This document shows positions 35,733 through 43,797 of a DNA stretch of 64,000 nt, piece by piece. Source of the DNA: Alcanivorax sp. 1008 (GTDB lineage Bacteria > Pseudomonadota > Gammaproteobacteria > Pseudomonadales > Alcanivoracaceae); assembly GCF_020667895.1 (NCBI RefSeq), contig NZ_JAFMPS010000009.1, positions 1 through 64,000 of the forward strand. The letters run 5' to 3'. The translations under genes and the position numbers were made by a program. The notes beneath the pieces are model-generated. The model worked only from the letters and a program-made list of their open reading frames with translations. It searched no databases and was not told where the DNA came from. Each line of letters starts with the position of its first letter. Position 1 is the stretch's first letter.

Positions 35733-37043
35733 ATTAAATCTGTCCATAGAAAGCGAAATAAGTCACTTGGAATTCTTGAGCTAATCGCCATTGCTCTTGG
35801 CGGCATGGTGGGTGGAGGAATTTTTACCATCCTGGGAATTTCCGTGTCCATGGTCGGGGTTTATACCCCATTGGTCATCATTCTTGGTGGGTTGATAGCG
35901 TCCCTTGCGGCTTACTCATATATAAAACTAGGGGTCTATTATAAAGATGAGGGGGCGACCTACTCCTTTTATAAAAGAACCTTCCCCGGCTCCAGTTTTG
36001 CGGCTTCCCTTATTGGTTGGTGGGTTATATTCGGCTATATAAGCACTCTTGCGTTGTATGCCTATACGTTCGCATCTTATGCCATCAGCAGTATGCCCTT
36101 CGCCGACAGTGAATGGGCTCGAAAATTTGTTGCTGGTGCAGTAATTCTGATTTTTACACTCATCAATATTTGGAGTGTAAAAGGAATGGGTAAAATTGAA
36201 GACCTGATGGTTTACACAAAGTTAGTGATACTGGTGGTAATCTCCTTCGTCTTGATGAGTCACAGCCAAACGACCATCCCCGTATTGCTGCAGAACAACA
36301 ATGACACCAGCATATTATCCATATTTATCGTGGCCTCCATTACCTTTGTGGCATACGAAGGTTTCCAGTTGGTTATAAATGCTGTCAATGAAATGGAAGA
36401 GCCGGAAAAGAATATCCCAAGAGCAATTTATTCGGCACTATTTCTGGCCATGCTGATTTATGTTGTTATTTCAATTGGCGCTATATTAGCTATTCCTTTT
36501 GAGGCCATTATTCAGAATAAGGAGTATGCCCTTGCAGCCGGCGCAGGGGAGATACTGGGGCATTGGGGGTCGGATTTCGTTATTTTGGGTGCGCTGCTAG
36601 CCACCAGCAGTGCTATTAGTGGCACTGTATTCGGCGCCTCACGGCAGATGGCCTCGATCGCTAAGGATGGCTACTTCCCCAAATTTCTTGCACGGCGGGT
36701 CAATAGTATTCCTGTTTTCGCGATTATGTGTATGTCGCTACTGGCATTTTTACTGGTCATTGTTGGCAGTCTACAGGTCATTCTTGAATTTGGCAGTGTC
36801 ACTTTTCTGTTGGTGTCCGTGCTAATGGCCTTTGCCAACTTCAAGATTCGTCATCTAACCAAGTCATCAACATTAATTACCATATTCGCTTTCATTGGGC
36901 TTCTGTGTGGCACGGCCCTTATTCTGTTTTATGAGTTTAATAGTCAGCCGCAGCAGTTGGTTTTTATTCTGGTTATCTACGCATCGCTAACTGCCGGCTC
37001 ATTCTTTTACTCCAGAAGCAGGCGCGTCCAAGCAGGCGTTTAG
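35733..37043 (+). CDS. APC-family amino acid permease; start codon uncertain
   Basis: This permease has about twelve membrane helices and the APC hallmarks GGMVGGGIFTILG (helix 1), KDEGATYSFYKRTFPG and FVAYEGFQLVINAVNEMEEPEKNIPRAIYSAL. The first in-frame ATG (35805) would cut helix 1 in half, because the preceding codons encode NKSLGILELIAIALGG, the usual beginning of this family. Between the upstream stop TAG (35709) and that ATG there is no ATG, GTG or TTG. ATT 35733 with AAGG at 35721 is the best candidate start; the alternative is a frameshift or damaged 5' end. The substrate is not predictable. The gene is AT-richer than its neighbours. Confidence 0.75.
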   Translation: MKSVHRKRNKSLGILELIAIALGGMVGGGIFTILGISVSMVGVYTPLVIILGGLIASLAAYSYIKLGVYYKDEGATYSFYKRTFPGSSFAASLIGWWVIFGYISTLALYAYTFASYAISSMPFADSEWARKFVAGAVILIFTLINIWSVKGMGKIEDLMVYTKLVILVVISFVLMSHSQTTIPVLLQNNNDTSILSIFIVASITFVAYEGFQLVINAVNEMEEPEKNIPRAIYSALFLAMLIYVVISIGAILAIPFEAIIQNKEYALAAGAGEILGHWGSDFVILGALLATSSAISGTVFGASRQMASIAKDGYFPKFLARRVNSIPVFAIMCMSLLAFLLVIVGSLQVILEFGSVTFLLVSVLMAFANFKIRHLTKSSTLITIFAFIGLLCGTALILFYEFNSQPQQLVFILVIYASLTAGSFFYSRSRRVQAGV

Positions 37044-37080
37044 TGGCCATAATCTGGGCGATTTGAGTAGCAGGTAGAAA

Positions 37081-37527
37081 ATGGAATACCTTTCCGAGCT
37101 TGGCTACGTCGGTCTTTTCATTGCCGCATTCCTGGCGGCGACAATTTTGCCGTTAAGTTCCGAGGTGGTGTTAAGCGCCTTGCTCCTGGGTGGACTATCG
37201 CCGACTACGCTTGTAATGGTTGCAACCCTTGGCAATGTGTTGGGCTCGCTTGCGAACTATGCTCTGGGCTATTGGGCCAGCCTGGTTATGGTTAAGAAAT
37301 GGCTGAGAATTTCACAAGATGACTTTGAGCGGGCAGAGCAGCGATTTCGAAAATACGGCATGTTTTCGCTCTGTTTTGCCTGGGTGCCGATCGTAGGTGA
37401 CCCATTGACGGTTATTGCAGGCGCTTTGCGGGTCCGGCTGCTATGGTTTCTTATCCTGGTGTCTGTGGGTAAATTTCTCCGCTATGTGGTGATCAGCTAT
37501 ATGGTCCTGAATGTCTATTCAGGGTGA
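37081..37527 (+). CDS. YqaA/DedA-like (SNARE-associated) membrane protein
   Basis: This 148-residue inner-membrane protein of the VTT/DedA superfamily has the conserved LAATILPLSSEVVL, GNVLGSLANYALGYW and FAWVPIVGDPLTVIAGALR, where the last segment forms the re-entrant signature. Such proteins are linked to lipid flipping. It lies 37 bp after the permease gene and probably shares its transcript. Confidence 0.82.
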   Translation: MEYLSELGYVGLFIAAFLAATILPLSSEVVLSALLLGGLSPTTLVMVATLGNVLGSLANYALGYWASLVMVKKWLRISQDDFERAEQRFRKYGMFSLCFAWVPIVGDPLTVIAGALRVRLLWFLILVSVGKFLRYVVISYMVLNVYSG

Positions 37528-37581
37528 ATTCAGCTTGGTTTGAGAGACTGTGTCCATCAACCTACTGATGGGCCGAAAACC

Positions 37582-38163
37582 ATGGCTACTAATACCGTTC
37601 GTATCTGGGATCCCTTTGTGCGGATCTTCCACTGGCTGCTGGTCGGCGCCTTCGTCGTCGCCTATGTCAGCGAGGATGACTATCTCGATATTCATACTAT
37701 TGCCGGTTACACCGTTCTCACCCTGCTGATGCTGCGGCTTATATGGGGCTTTGTCGGCACCCGCCATGCTCGCTTTTCCGATTTTGTCCGGCCGCCGAGC
37801 GAGGCCCTGGATTATGTCAAGGAGTCCCTGTTGGGGCGGGCCAAACGCTATCTTGGGCATAACCCAGCCGGTGGCCTGATGATCGTGGCGATACTGGTGT
37901 CGCTGCTGGTTACCACTTTCTCTGGGATCGTCGTACTTGGCGCCGAAGAAGGCGCCGGGCCGCTGGCCGGAGTGATGGGAGGGGTGTCCCATTCCGTCGG
38001 CGAGGCGATGGAGGAGGTCCATGAGTTCTTCGCCAACTTCACTCTGGGTCTGGTGTTCGTCCATCTGGCAGGGGTGCTGTTCGAAAGCCTTCTGCACCGG
38101 GAAAACCTTGTCCGAGCGATGATTACCGGTGACAAGCCTGCGCTTGACGATGATTCAAAATAA
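37582..38163 (+). CDS. Cytochrome b561-type diheme membrane protein
   Basis: This 193-residue protein has four membrane helices with heme-ligand histidines (RIFHWLLVG, IHTIAGYTVL, VHEFFANFTLGLVFVHLAG). The ATG at 37582 is used; no strong ribosome site precedes it. It is the first of a set with a PepSY protein and a two-component pair, a combination known for secreted-peptide or redox-responsive membrane systems. It probably passes electrons across the inner membrane to an unidentified acceptor. Confidence 0.85.
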   Translation: MATNTVRIWDPFVRIFHWLLVGAFVVAYVSEDDYLDIHTIAGYTVLTLLMLRLIWGFVGTRHARFSDFVRPPSEALDYVKESLLGRAKRYLGHNPAGGLMIVAILVSLLVTTFSGIVVLGAEEGAGPLAGVMGGVSHSVGEAMEEVHEFFANFTLGLVFVHLAGVLFESLLHRENLVRAMITGDKPALDDDSK

Positions 38164-38167
38164 TCAC

Positions 38168-38195
38168 TTGTCCATTTTTCTGTAATTAGTACATT
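38168..38195 (+). promoter_or_regulatory. Candidate sigma-70 promoter before the PepSY gene
   Basis: TTGTCC (38168-38173) and TACATT (38190-38195) are separated by 16 bp and lie 16 bp before the PepSY start, within the cytochrome-PepSY gap. It is one reasonable promoter for the PepSY/regulator/kinase genes. Confidence 0.4.
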
Positions 38196-38210
38196 CAAAC
38201 TCTGGAGATC

Positions 38211-38528
38211 ATGACTATGAAACGTTTTAACCTGATTGCCACTACGCTACTGACAGGCCTGCTCGCCGCAGGAACCACCTTTGCCAGTGACCGGCTTGAC
38301 CACAATGAGATCTACAAGCTGCGACAGAGTGGAGAGATCATGTCTATGGAGAAGGTGCTGGAGCATGCCCGCACGATTCAGCCTGGTCAGTTGATTGAGG
38401 CCGAGCTGGAGCGCGAGAAAGGCGGCTACGTGTACGAGCTGAAGATTATCGATGCTGAGGGTCGTATGCATAAACTTGAACTGGATGCCCGTAGTGGTGA
38501 AGCGCTCAAACGCAAGATTGAGGACTAG
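38211..38528 (+). CDS. PepSY-domain periplasmic protein
   Basis: This 105-residue protein has a signal peptide (MKRFNLIATTLLTGLLAAGTTFA) and one PepSY domain (MSMEKVLEHARTIQPGQLIEAELEREKGGYVYELKIIDAEGRMHKLELDARSGEAL). PepSY domains often inhibit or sense proteases. ATG 38211 and ATG 38217 are both possible; GGAG at 38204-38207 fits the second slightly better. It is three bases before the response regulator and may feed information to it. Confidence 0.87.
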   Translation: MTMKRFNLIATTLLTGLLAAGTTFASDRLDHNEIYKLRQSGEIMSMEKVLEHARTIQPGQLIEAELEREKGGYVYELKIIDAEGRMHKLELDARSGEALKRKIED

Positions 38529-38531
38529 GCG

Positions 38532-39200
38532 ATGCGCCTGCTGATTGTCGAAGATGATCGGCAGCTAGCCGAGCGCCTTCAGCAGCAGCTCAGCGATGAG
38601 GGACTGGTCATTGACCTGGCCCACGACGGAGTGGATGGGCAGCATCTTGGCGAGGTCGAGGAGTATGATCTCGTGGTGTTGGATCTTGGTCTGCCGCGTC
38701 GCTCTGGGCTGGATGTCTTGCAGGCCTGGCGCAAGGCCGGGCGGGATATGCCGGTTCTGATTCTGACCGCTCGCGATGGTTGGCGAGAACGGGTGGAAGG
38801 TTTGCGCGCCGGGGCTGACGACTATCTTGGTAAGCCATTTCACGGTGAAGAGTTACTAGCCCGTATCCATGCTCTGTTGCGCCGCGCGGCGCCGCAGCAA
38901 GCCTTGCGGCTTCAAGTCGGCGCCTGGCAACTGGATGAGCGCCGCCAGTGTCTGGTTGATGGATCCCGTGAGCTGGCGCTGACTGCGACGGAGTTTCGTC
39001 TGCTGCGCTATATGCTTCGCCATCCTGGTGAGTTGCTATCTAAGACGCAGCTTGGCGAACATCTCTATGAGTATGCTTCTGAGCGGGAAAGTAACGTGCT
39101 TGAGGTCTATATTCGTAGGCTGAGGGAAAAGTTGGGTGCCGATTTCATTGAGACCCGCCGTGGACAGGGTTATGTCATGCATGCGAAGGGGGGTGGGTGA
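38532..39200 (+). CDS. OmpR-family response regulator (QseB/PmrA type)
   Basis: This 222-residue regulator has a receiver domain with D51 (LVVLDLGLPRRSG), K in DDYLGKPF, and a C-terminal winged helix (LTATEFRLLRYMLRHPGELLSKTQLGEHLY). The sequence type is that of QseB/PmrA regulators of envelope and cation responses. It overlaps the kinase gene by four bases (GTGA) and follows the PepSY gene by three. Confidence 0.9.
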   Translation: MRLLIVEDDRQLAERLQQQLSDEGLVIDLAHDGVDGQHLGEVEEYDLVVLDLGLPRRSGLDVLQAWRKAGRDMPVLILTARDGWRERVEGLRAGADDYLGKPFHGEELLARIHALLRRAAPQQALRLQVGAWQLDERRQCLVDGSRELALTATEFRLLRYMLRHPGELLSKTQLGEHLYEYASERESNVLEVYIRRLREKLGADFIETRRGQGYVMHAKGGG

Positions 39201-40531
39201 ACTCACTGCGTTTACGTTTGCACCTTTTGGTCGTAGCAGGGCTGGCGCTGTTGCTATTAGTGCAAATGCTGGGTCTCAGGCTAATTCCGCAGACCTTGAT
39301 AGAAAATTATGTGCTCACTCGGCTACAGCACGATTCCGATACCCTGTATGCCAGATTATTGCTCACACCGGAGTTGCCCGCACAGATATATCCAACTCTG
39401 GGCACCGTTTATGACACCCCACTTTCCGGGCACTATTTTCGCATTACCGCCGGTGATCATGTTATTCGCTCCCGCTCTCTCTGGGATGAGGACTTGGTCA
39501 CGCCTACATTAACCCAGTCATTTAGCTCGGTCAGCCACCTTGCCGGGCCTGCCGGACAACAACTACTTAGCTACAGTCATCGTTACGAGGTGCATGGCGA
39601 GACACTGACCATTAGTGTGGCCGAGGATGTGACGGTGATGGAGGAAACTGTCCGAGGTTTGGAGCGCCAGCTGTTTGCCCTTAGTTTACTCGCCCTGCTG
39701 TTAGTGCTGGTGCTACAGGTTTGGATCCTGCGGCGCGCTCTACGTCCCCTCGACGACGCGGTTGAGTCCTGCGTTCTGTTGGAAAGTGGCCAAGCTCGGG
39801 AACTGAAAGAGCAGGGGCCCAGTGAGCTACAACCCCTGTTGCAGACAATTAATCGCCTTAGCCGACATCATGGTTTGCGTTTGGCACGCAGCCGTCGTGC
39901 TCTGGGTAATGTAAGTCATGCGCTTAAAACTCCTCTGGCAGTGCTGCAGCAACAGGCAGATGAAATGGATCGGCGTGGCGAGAAGTCAGAGGCCGACGCC
40001 ATGCGTCTGCAGCTCGCTACCATGGGGCAAACTATCAGTCGTGAACTACATCGCGCGCGCATGGCCGGCAGCGGCACGCCGGGAGCTCGCTTTGACGCGC
40101 AGCTAGAACTGCCAGCGCTCTGTGAGGCGTTGAGGAAGCTTCATCACCGCCGGGTGGAAATTGAACTGACGATAACTGGAGAGCCGTGCGCGTTGGATGC
40201 GGACGACATGTTGGAGTTGTTCGGTAATCTGCTGGATAACGCCTGCAAGTGGGCTGGACGTCGGGTGCGTGTCTCTGTGCAGCAAAATACAGATGGTTTA
40301 CGAGCGCAGATTGAAGATGACGGGCCGGGCGTGGAGCAAGAGAATTTAGGAAATTTGACCCAATCAGGCCTGCGGCTGGATGAAAGTCGCCCCGGTCACG
40401 GGCTGGGGCTGGGTATTGTTCAGGATATTGTAGAGCAGTATCAGGGAACGCTGAAATTTTCTCGCTCAACCGAGCTTGATGGTTTGCGGGTTGATGTGAT
40501 TCTACCTATAGGAAAAAACGGCGCAGGCTAG
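39197..40531 (+). CDS. Sensor histidine kinase
   Basis: This 444-residue kinase has two membrane helices flanking a periplasmic domain (about 30-155), a HisKA domain with H241 (LGNVSHALKTPLAVL) and an ATPase domain (NLLDNACKWAG, DDGPGV, GHGLGLGIVQD). It starts at GTG 39197 overlapping the regulator stop. The signal may come through the PepSY protein or cytochrome of the same operon, by inference. Confidence 0.9.
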   Translation: MNSLRLRLHLLVVAGLALLLLVQMLGLRLIPQTLIENYVLTRLQHDSDTLYARLLLTPELPAQIYPTLGTVYDTPLSGHYFRITAGDHVIRSRSLWDEDLVTPTLTQSFSSVSHLAGPAGQQLLSYSHRYEVHGETLTISVAEDVTVMEETVRGLERQLFALSLLALLLVLVLQVWILRRALRPLDDAVESCVLLESGQARELKEQGPSELQPLLQTINRLSRHHGLRLARSRRALGNVSHALKTPLAVLQQQADEMDRRGEKSEADAMRLQLATMGQTISRELHRARMAGSGTPGARFDAQLELPALCEALRKLHHRRVEIELTITGEPCALDADDMLELFGNLLDNACKWAGRRVRVSVQQNTDGLRAQIEDDGPGVEQENLGNLTQSGLRLDESRPGHGLGLGIVQDIVEQYQGTLKFSRSTELDGLRVDVILPIGKNGAG

Positions 40532-40556
40532 AGGTCGTGTTTTTATATATTTAAGG

Positions 40557-40591
40557 AAAATCGGGCTATCAGAAGATAGCCCGATTTTTTT
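40557..40591. terminator. Bidirectional intrinsic terminator
   Basis: AAAATCGGGCTATC pairs with GATAGCCCGATTTT around an AGAA loop, with T runs on both strands, between the histidine kinase and the convergent ompW. Confidence 0.95.
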
Positions 40592-40610
40592 GTTAGCACA
40601 GCCCGATGAA

Positions 40611-41252
40611 TCAGAACTTTATGCCAATGCCAACCATGTATACCCACGGGTCGATCTCTACATCAATCTTTGCCGCAGGAGCACCATTAACTGTTACTCG
40701 GGCGGTAGTGTCGATGGCCACATTCCAGACGCTGGCGCTGAACATCATGTTATCGCTCATGGGAATATCGAAACCGGCTTCATAGGCGATGCCAGTTGAA
40801 TCGCTCAAGCGCAGGTCGGTGTTGCCACCCAGTGCCGCATCCAGTTCCGGGTCGGTTTTTTCACGGAAGAACATGGTGTAGTTAAAACCGACGCCCACAT
40901 ACGGCTGGAATTTCTCGCTGACATTCGGGTAGTAGTTAACCAGCAGGGTTGGCGGCAGGTGCTCGGTGGAACCAACATCGACACCAGCCAGTCCGCCGCT
41001 ACCATTCAAATCATGCTCGAAGGGCAGCGCACCCAGCAGTTCAACGCCGACACTGTTATGCACCATATAGGTGGCGCTGATACCAAAACCGACACCGTTG
41101 TCGACTTCAACCAGATCCGGGTCGGAGCTGCTGTCTGGGGCCACCAAGGCCGGGCCAAAGCGAACGATGACATCACCAGCCTCGTAGGCAAGAGCCGGGG
41201 CGGCGAGACAGGACACGGCTACAGCGAGCAGAGTGGGGCGCAAAGCTTTCAT
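40611..41252 (-). CDS. ompW: OmpW-family outer membrane porin
   Basis: This 213-residue outer membrane beta-barrel has a signal peptide (MKALRPTLLAVAVSCLAAPALA) and the OmpW features (AGDVIVRFGPALVAPDSS, GISATYMVHNSVGVELLGALPF, LPPTLLVNYYPNVSEKFQPYVGVGFNYT) ending in the aromatic-terminated GIGIKF. OmpW forms a channel for hydrophobic compounds and is often induced on hydrocarbons or low oxygen. An ANR/FNR-like box at 41310 lies upstream, and the terminator at 40557 ends it. Confidence 0.92.
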   Translation of the reverse strand: MKALRPTLLAVAVSCLAAPALAYEAGDVIVRFGPALVAPDSSSDPDLVEVDNGVGFGISATYMVHNSVGVELLGALPFEHDLNGSGGLAGVDVGSTEHLPPTLLVNYYPNVSEKFQPYVGVGFNYTMFFREKTDPELDAALGGNTDLRLSDSTGIAYEAGFDIPMSDNMMFSASVWNVAIDTTARVTVNGAPAAKIDVEIDPWVYMVGIGIKF

Positions 41253-41309
41253 GACTTTTTCCTCTTCTTGATAACTGGGGCTAGTGTGCGCCTGCCACAG
41301 AGTTAACTA

Positions 41310-41323
41310 ATGATCTGGATCAA
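41310..41323. promoter_or_regulatory. ANR/FNR-type box upstream of ompW
   Basis: On the minus strand TTGATCCAGATCAT matches TTGAT-N4-ATCAA at nine of the ten fixed positions. Its centre is about 64 bp before the ompW start, a normal location for oxygen-responsive control; ompW is FNR-controlled in E. coli. Confidence 0.55.
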
Positions 41324-41400
41324 ATGACCATGTGGTCTGTATGGGAAAGGCCTGCTTTGCTAAGGTAGCGGCCCCATTGATCAGATAGTAGCTCGCTGAT

Positions 41401-42006
41401 ATGCACCGCTATGCCGTAATCGATTTTGAAACCAATGGTCTGATGCCTGGCCAGGGTGGTCGTGCTCTGGAAGTGGCGGCGGTCATAGTAGAGGGCGGCG
41501 AGATTGTTGCTAGCTGGCAAAGTCTGATGAACCCGGGTGGGCGGGTGCCGCGATTTATCACTGACCTGACGGGCATTACCCCTGCCATGGTGCGCGCTGC
41601 ACCGTCGCCTGATGAGGTGATGACGCAGATTCACGAGTTTGTTGGCGATGCCACGCTGGTTGCCCATAACGCCAGTTTTGATCGACGCTTTTGGGAGCAC
41701 GAGCTGGACCTGTGCGGTCGCTTTTGTTCAAGCGAGTTTTTGTGCACGGTGTTGATTGGTCGCCGACTCTACCCATGGGCGCCCAACCACAAGTTGGCGA
41801 CGTTGGTGGAGTTACACAATATTCCGGTGGACGGGCGTCATCACCGGGCGCTGGCCGATGCAAGTATGACCGCACGACTATTCCAGCGTATGCAGCAGGA
41901 TCTGACCACGTTGTATGCAGAGCAGACGGCACAGGAAGGCTTCCTGCAGCGCTACCAGCGCATTAGCAGGGCCCAAGCAAAAAGTATTCCACCGTTTTAC
42001 AGCTAA
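41401..42006 (+). CDS. DnaQ-like 3'-5' exonuclease
   Basis: This 201-residue DEDDh-type exonuclease has exo I (VIDFETNG), exo II (LVAHNASFDRRFW) and exo III (HHRALADASMTARLF). It is related to the proofreading subunit of DNA polymerase III, but its length and position suggest a stand-alone exonuclease. It ends at a strong terminator and is divergent from ompW. Confidence 0.88.
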   Translation: MHRYAVIDFETNGLMPGQGGRALEVAAVIVEGGEIVASWQSLMNPGGRVPRFITDLTGITPAMVRAAPSPDEVMTQIHEFVGDATLVAHNASFDRRFWEHELDLCGRFCSSEFLCTVLIGRRLYPWAPNHKLATLVELHNIPVDGRHHRALADASMTARLFQRMQQDLTTLYAEQTAQEGFLQRYQRISRAQAKSIPPFYS

Positions 42007-42013
42007 TAAAAAA

Positions 42014-42046
42014 GCCGGGTATCCCTGAGGCGTACCCGGCTCTTTA
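42014..42046. terminator. Bidirectional intrinsic terminator
   Basis: GCCGGGTA pairs with TACCCGGC around an 11-base loop, with an A run before and T-rich sequence after, between the exonuclease and the convergent AlmA-like gene. Confidence 0.85.
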
Positions 42047-42068
42047 TTCTTCTGACTACGTTTTTAGG

Positions 42069-43634
42069 TCAGGCTTGTTTTGCCGTCTTTTTGCTAGCTG
42101 GCTTGCGCTGCGCTGCGCTGGGAGCTTTCTTGGTTTCCGCGGCCACCTTTACCGCTTCCACCGGCTTTGGTTTTTTCAACGCCGGTGGGTTACGGAACTC
42201 GAGAATGCCGTCATCGATCTTGGTGTAGCGCAACTGCGCCAGATCGAAGAAATAGTTCTGTTTGGTGGCCCACGGCGCCTTGTTCCCCTGTTTTGGGAAG
42301 ATATGTTTGGCGCGCTGAATGTAGCCGGACTGCATATCAAGGAACGGTGACTCAGATACATTCGGATCACGCTGACGCGGGGTAACCTGACGTACACCCG
42401 TCTTGTCCATGTGATTCATCAGACGGCACAAGTACTCGCTGCTGATATCCGCCTTCAGAGTCCAGGATGCGTTGGTGTAGCCGAAGATCATGGCGGCATT
42501 CGGCACATCCGATAGCATCAGCGAGCGATAGGACATTGACTGGGTGATATCGATGGGCTTGCCATCCACCGCCACGTTGACACCGCCAAGCAGCTGCAAA
42601 GACAGACCGGTGGCACTGATGATGATATCGGCCTTCAGTTCCTTGCCGGACTTTAGCTTGATGCCGTCTGCGGTAAAGGTATCGATATGGTCGGTAACCA
42701 CGGACGCCTTGCCTTTGCGAATCACCTTGAACAGATCGCCATTCGGCACCGCGCACAGGCGCTCGTCCCATGGATTGTAGCTGGGGGTAAAGTGGCTCAT
42801 ATCACCGTCTTTACCGAGCTGCTTCTCCACCATGCCAAGCAGCACCTTTTTCATAAACTTTGGCTGTGACTTGGACAGGCGGTAAATGCCCGCCTGAAGA
42901 GCAACATTGCGGCCGCGGGCGAGGTGATACACCACCTTCTCCGGCAGAACCTTGCGCAGCTGAACAGAGATCGGATCTTCCTGCGGCACCGTCGCCACAT
43001 AGGACGGTGAGCGCTGCAGCATGGTGACGTGCTTGGCCTTGTCGGTCATGGCCGGCAGTAGAGTGACCGCGGTGGCGCCGCTACCGATGATCACCACGTT
43101 CTTGTCGGTGTAGTCGAGATTTTCCGGCCAGTGCTGCGGGTGAATAAAGGTGCCTTTGTAGTCATCCCGCCCTGGGAATTCCGGGGTGTAGCCTTCGGCG
43201 TAGTTGTAGTAGCCGGTACAGCTGATCAGGAAGTTGCCGCGCACTTTGGATTCGCTGCCATCCTTCTTCTGCACCGTCAGGGTCCACAGAGCATCGTCGC
43301 TGGACCATTCTGCGTTGACCACCTTGTGACCAAAGCGGATATGACGGCGCACACCGTACTCGTCAGCGGTTTCATTGATGTAGTTGCGGATCAGGTGGCC
43401 GTCGGCAATAACCTTGGGCTCGGTCCACGGCTTGAAGTTATAGCCGAGGGTGAACATATCCGAGTCAGAGCGAATTCCCGGGTAGCGGAACAGATCCCAG
43501 GTGCCGCCAATGGCGTCGCGGCCTTCCAGAATCATGAAAGTCTTGTTCGGGCAGTCCTTCTTCAGGTGCACCGCCGCGCCAATGCCGGACAGTCCGGCGC
43601 CAATGATGATCACGTCTACGGTATCGATGGCCAT
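42069..43634 (-). CDS. almA: Flavin-binding monooxygenase, AlmA-like
   Basis: This 521-residue FAD/NADPH monooxygenase has two Rossmann motifs (GAGLSGIG at the N-terminus and GSGATAV near residue 190) and the Baeyer-Villiger fingerprint YKGTFIHPQHWP, with Y in the usual F position. The sequence and size fit AlmA, which oxidises very long-chain n-alkanes in Alcanivorax and Acinetobacter. The C-terminal tail is lysine/alanine-rich and probably disordered. ATG 43634 is taken as the start; the frame is open five codons further. A related cyclohexanone-type monooxygenase is the alternative. Confidence 0.85.
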   Translation of the reverse strand: MAIDTVDVIIIGAGLSGIGAAVHLKKDCPNKTFMILEGRDAIGGTWDLFRYPGIRSDSDMFTLGYNFKPWTEPKVIADGHLIRNYINETADEYGVRRHIRFGHKVVNAEWSSDDALWTLTVQKKDGSESKVRGNFLISCTGYYNYAEGYTPEFPGRDDYKGTFIHPQHWPENLDYTDKNVVIIGSGATAVTLLPAMTDKAKHVTMLQRSPSYVATVPQEDPISVQLRKVLPEKVVYHLARGRNVALQAGIYRLSKSQPKFMKKVLLGMVEKQLGKDGDMSHFTPSYNPWDERLCAVPNGDLFKVIRKGKASVVTDHIDTFTADGIKLKSGKELKADIIISATGLSLQLLGGVNVAVDGKPIDITQSMSYRSLMLSDVPNAAMIFGYTNASWTLKADISSEYLCRLMNHMDKTGVRQVTPRQRDPNVSESPFLDMQSGYIQRAKHIFPKQGNKAPWATKQNYFFDLAQLRYTKIDDGILEFRNPPALKKPKPVEAVKVAAETKKAPSAAQRKPASKKTAKQA

Positions 43635-43797
43635 ACTTACACTCGCCAATGTCAGGTTCAGATGAGCTGACCTTACCGGCGTGGCCCGATATGACGAAGG
43701 TCATTATGGGCCTTTCATGGGTCTGAACTGGCCGGGGTGACAAATTGGCCCGGTCGTCGGGGCCTTATTTGCTTCGATCATGGAGCAGAGCGCCCTG

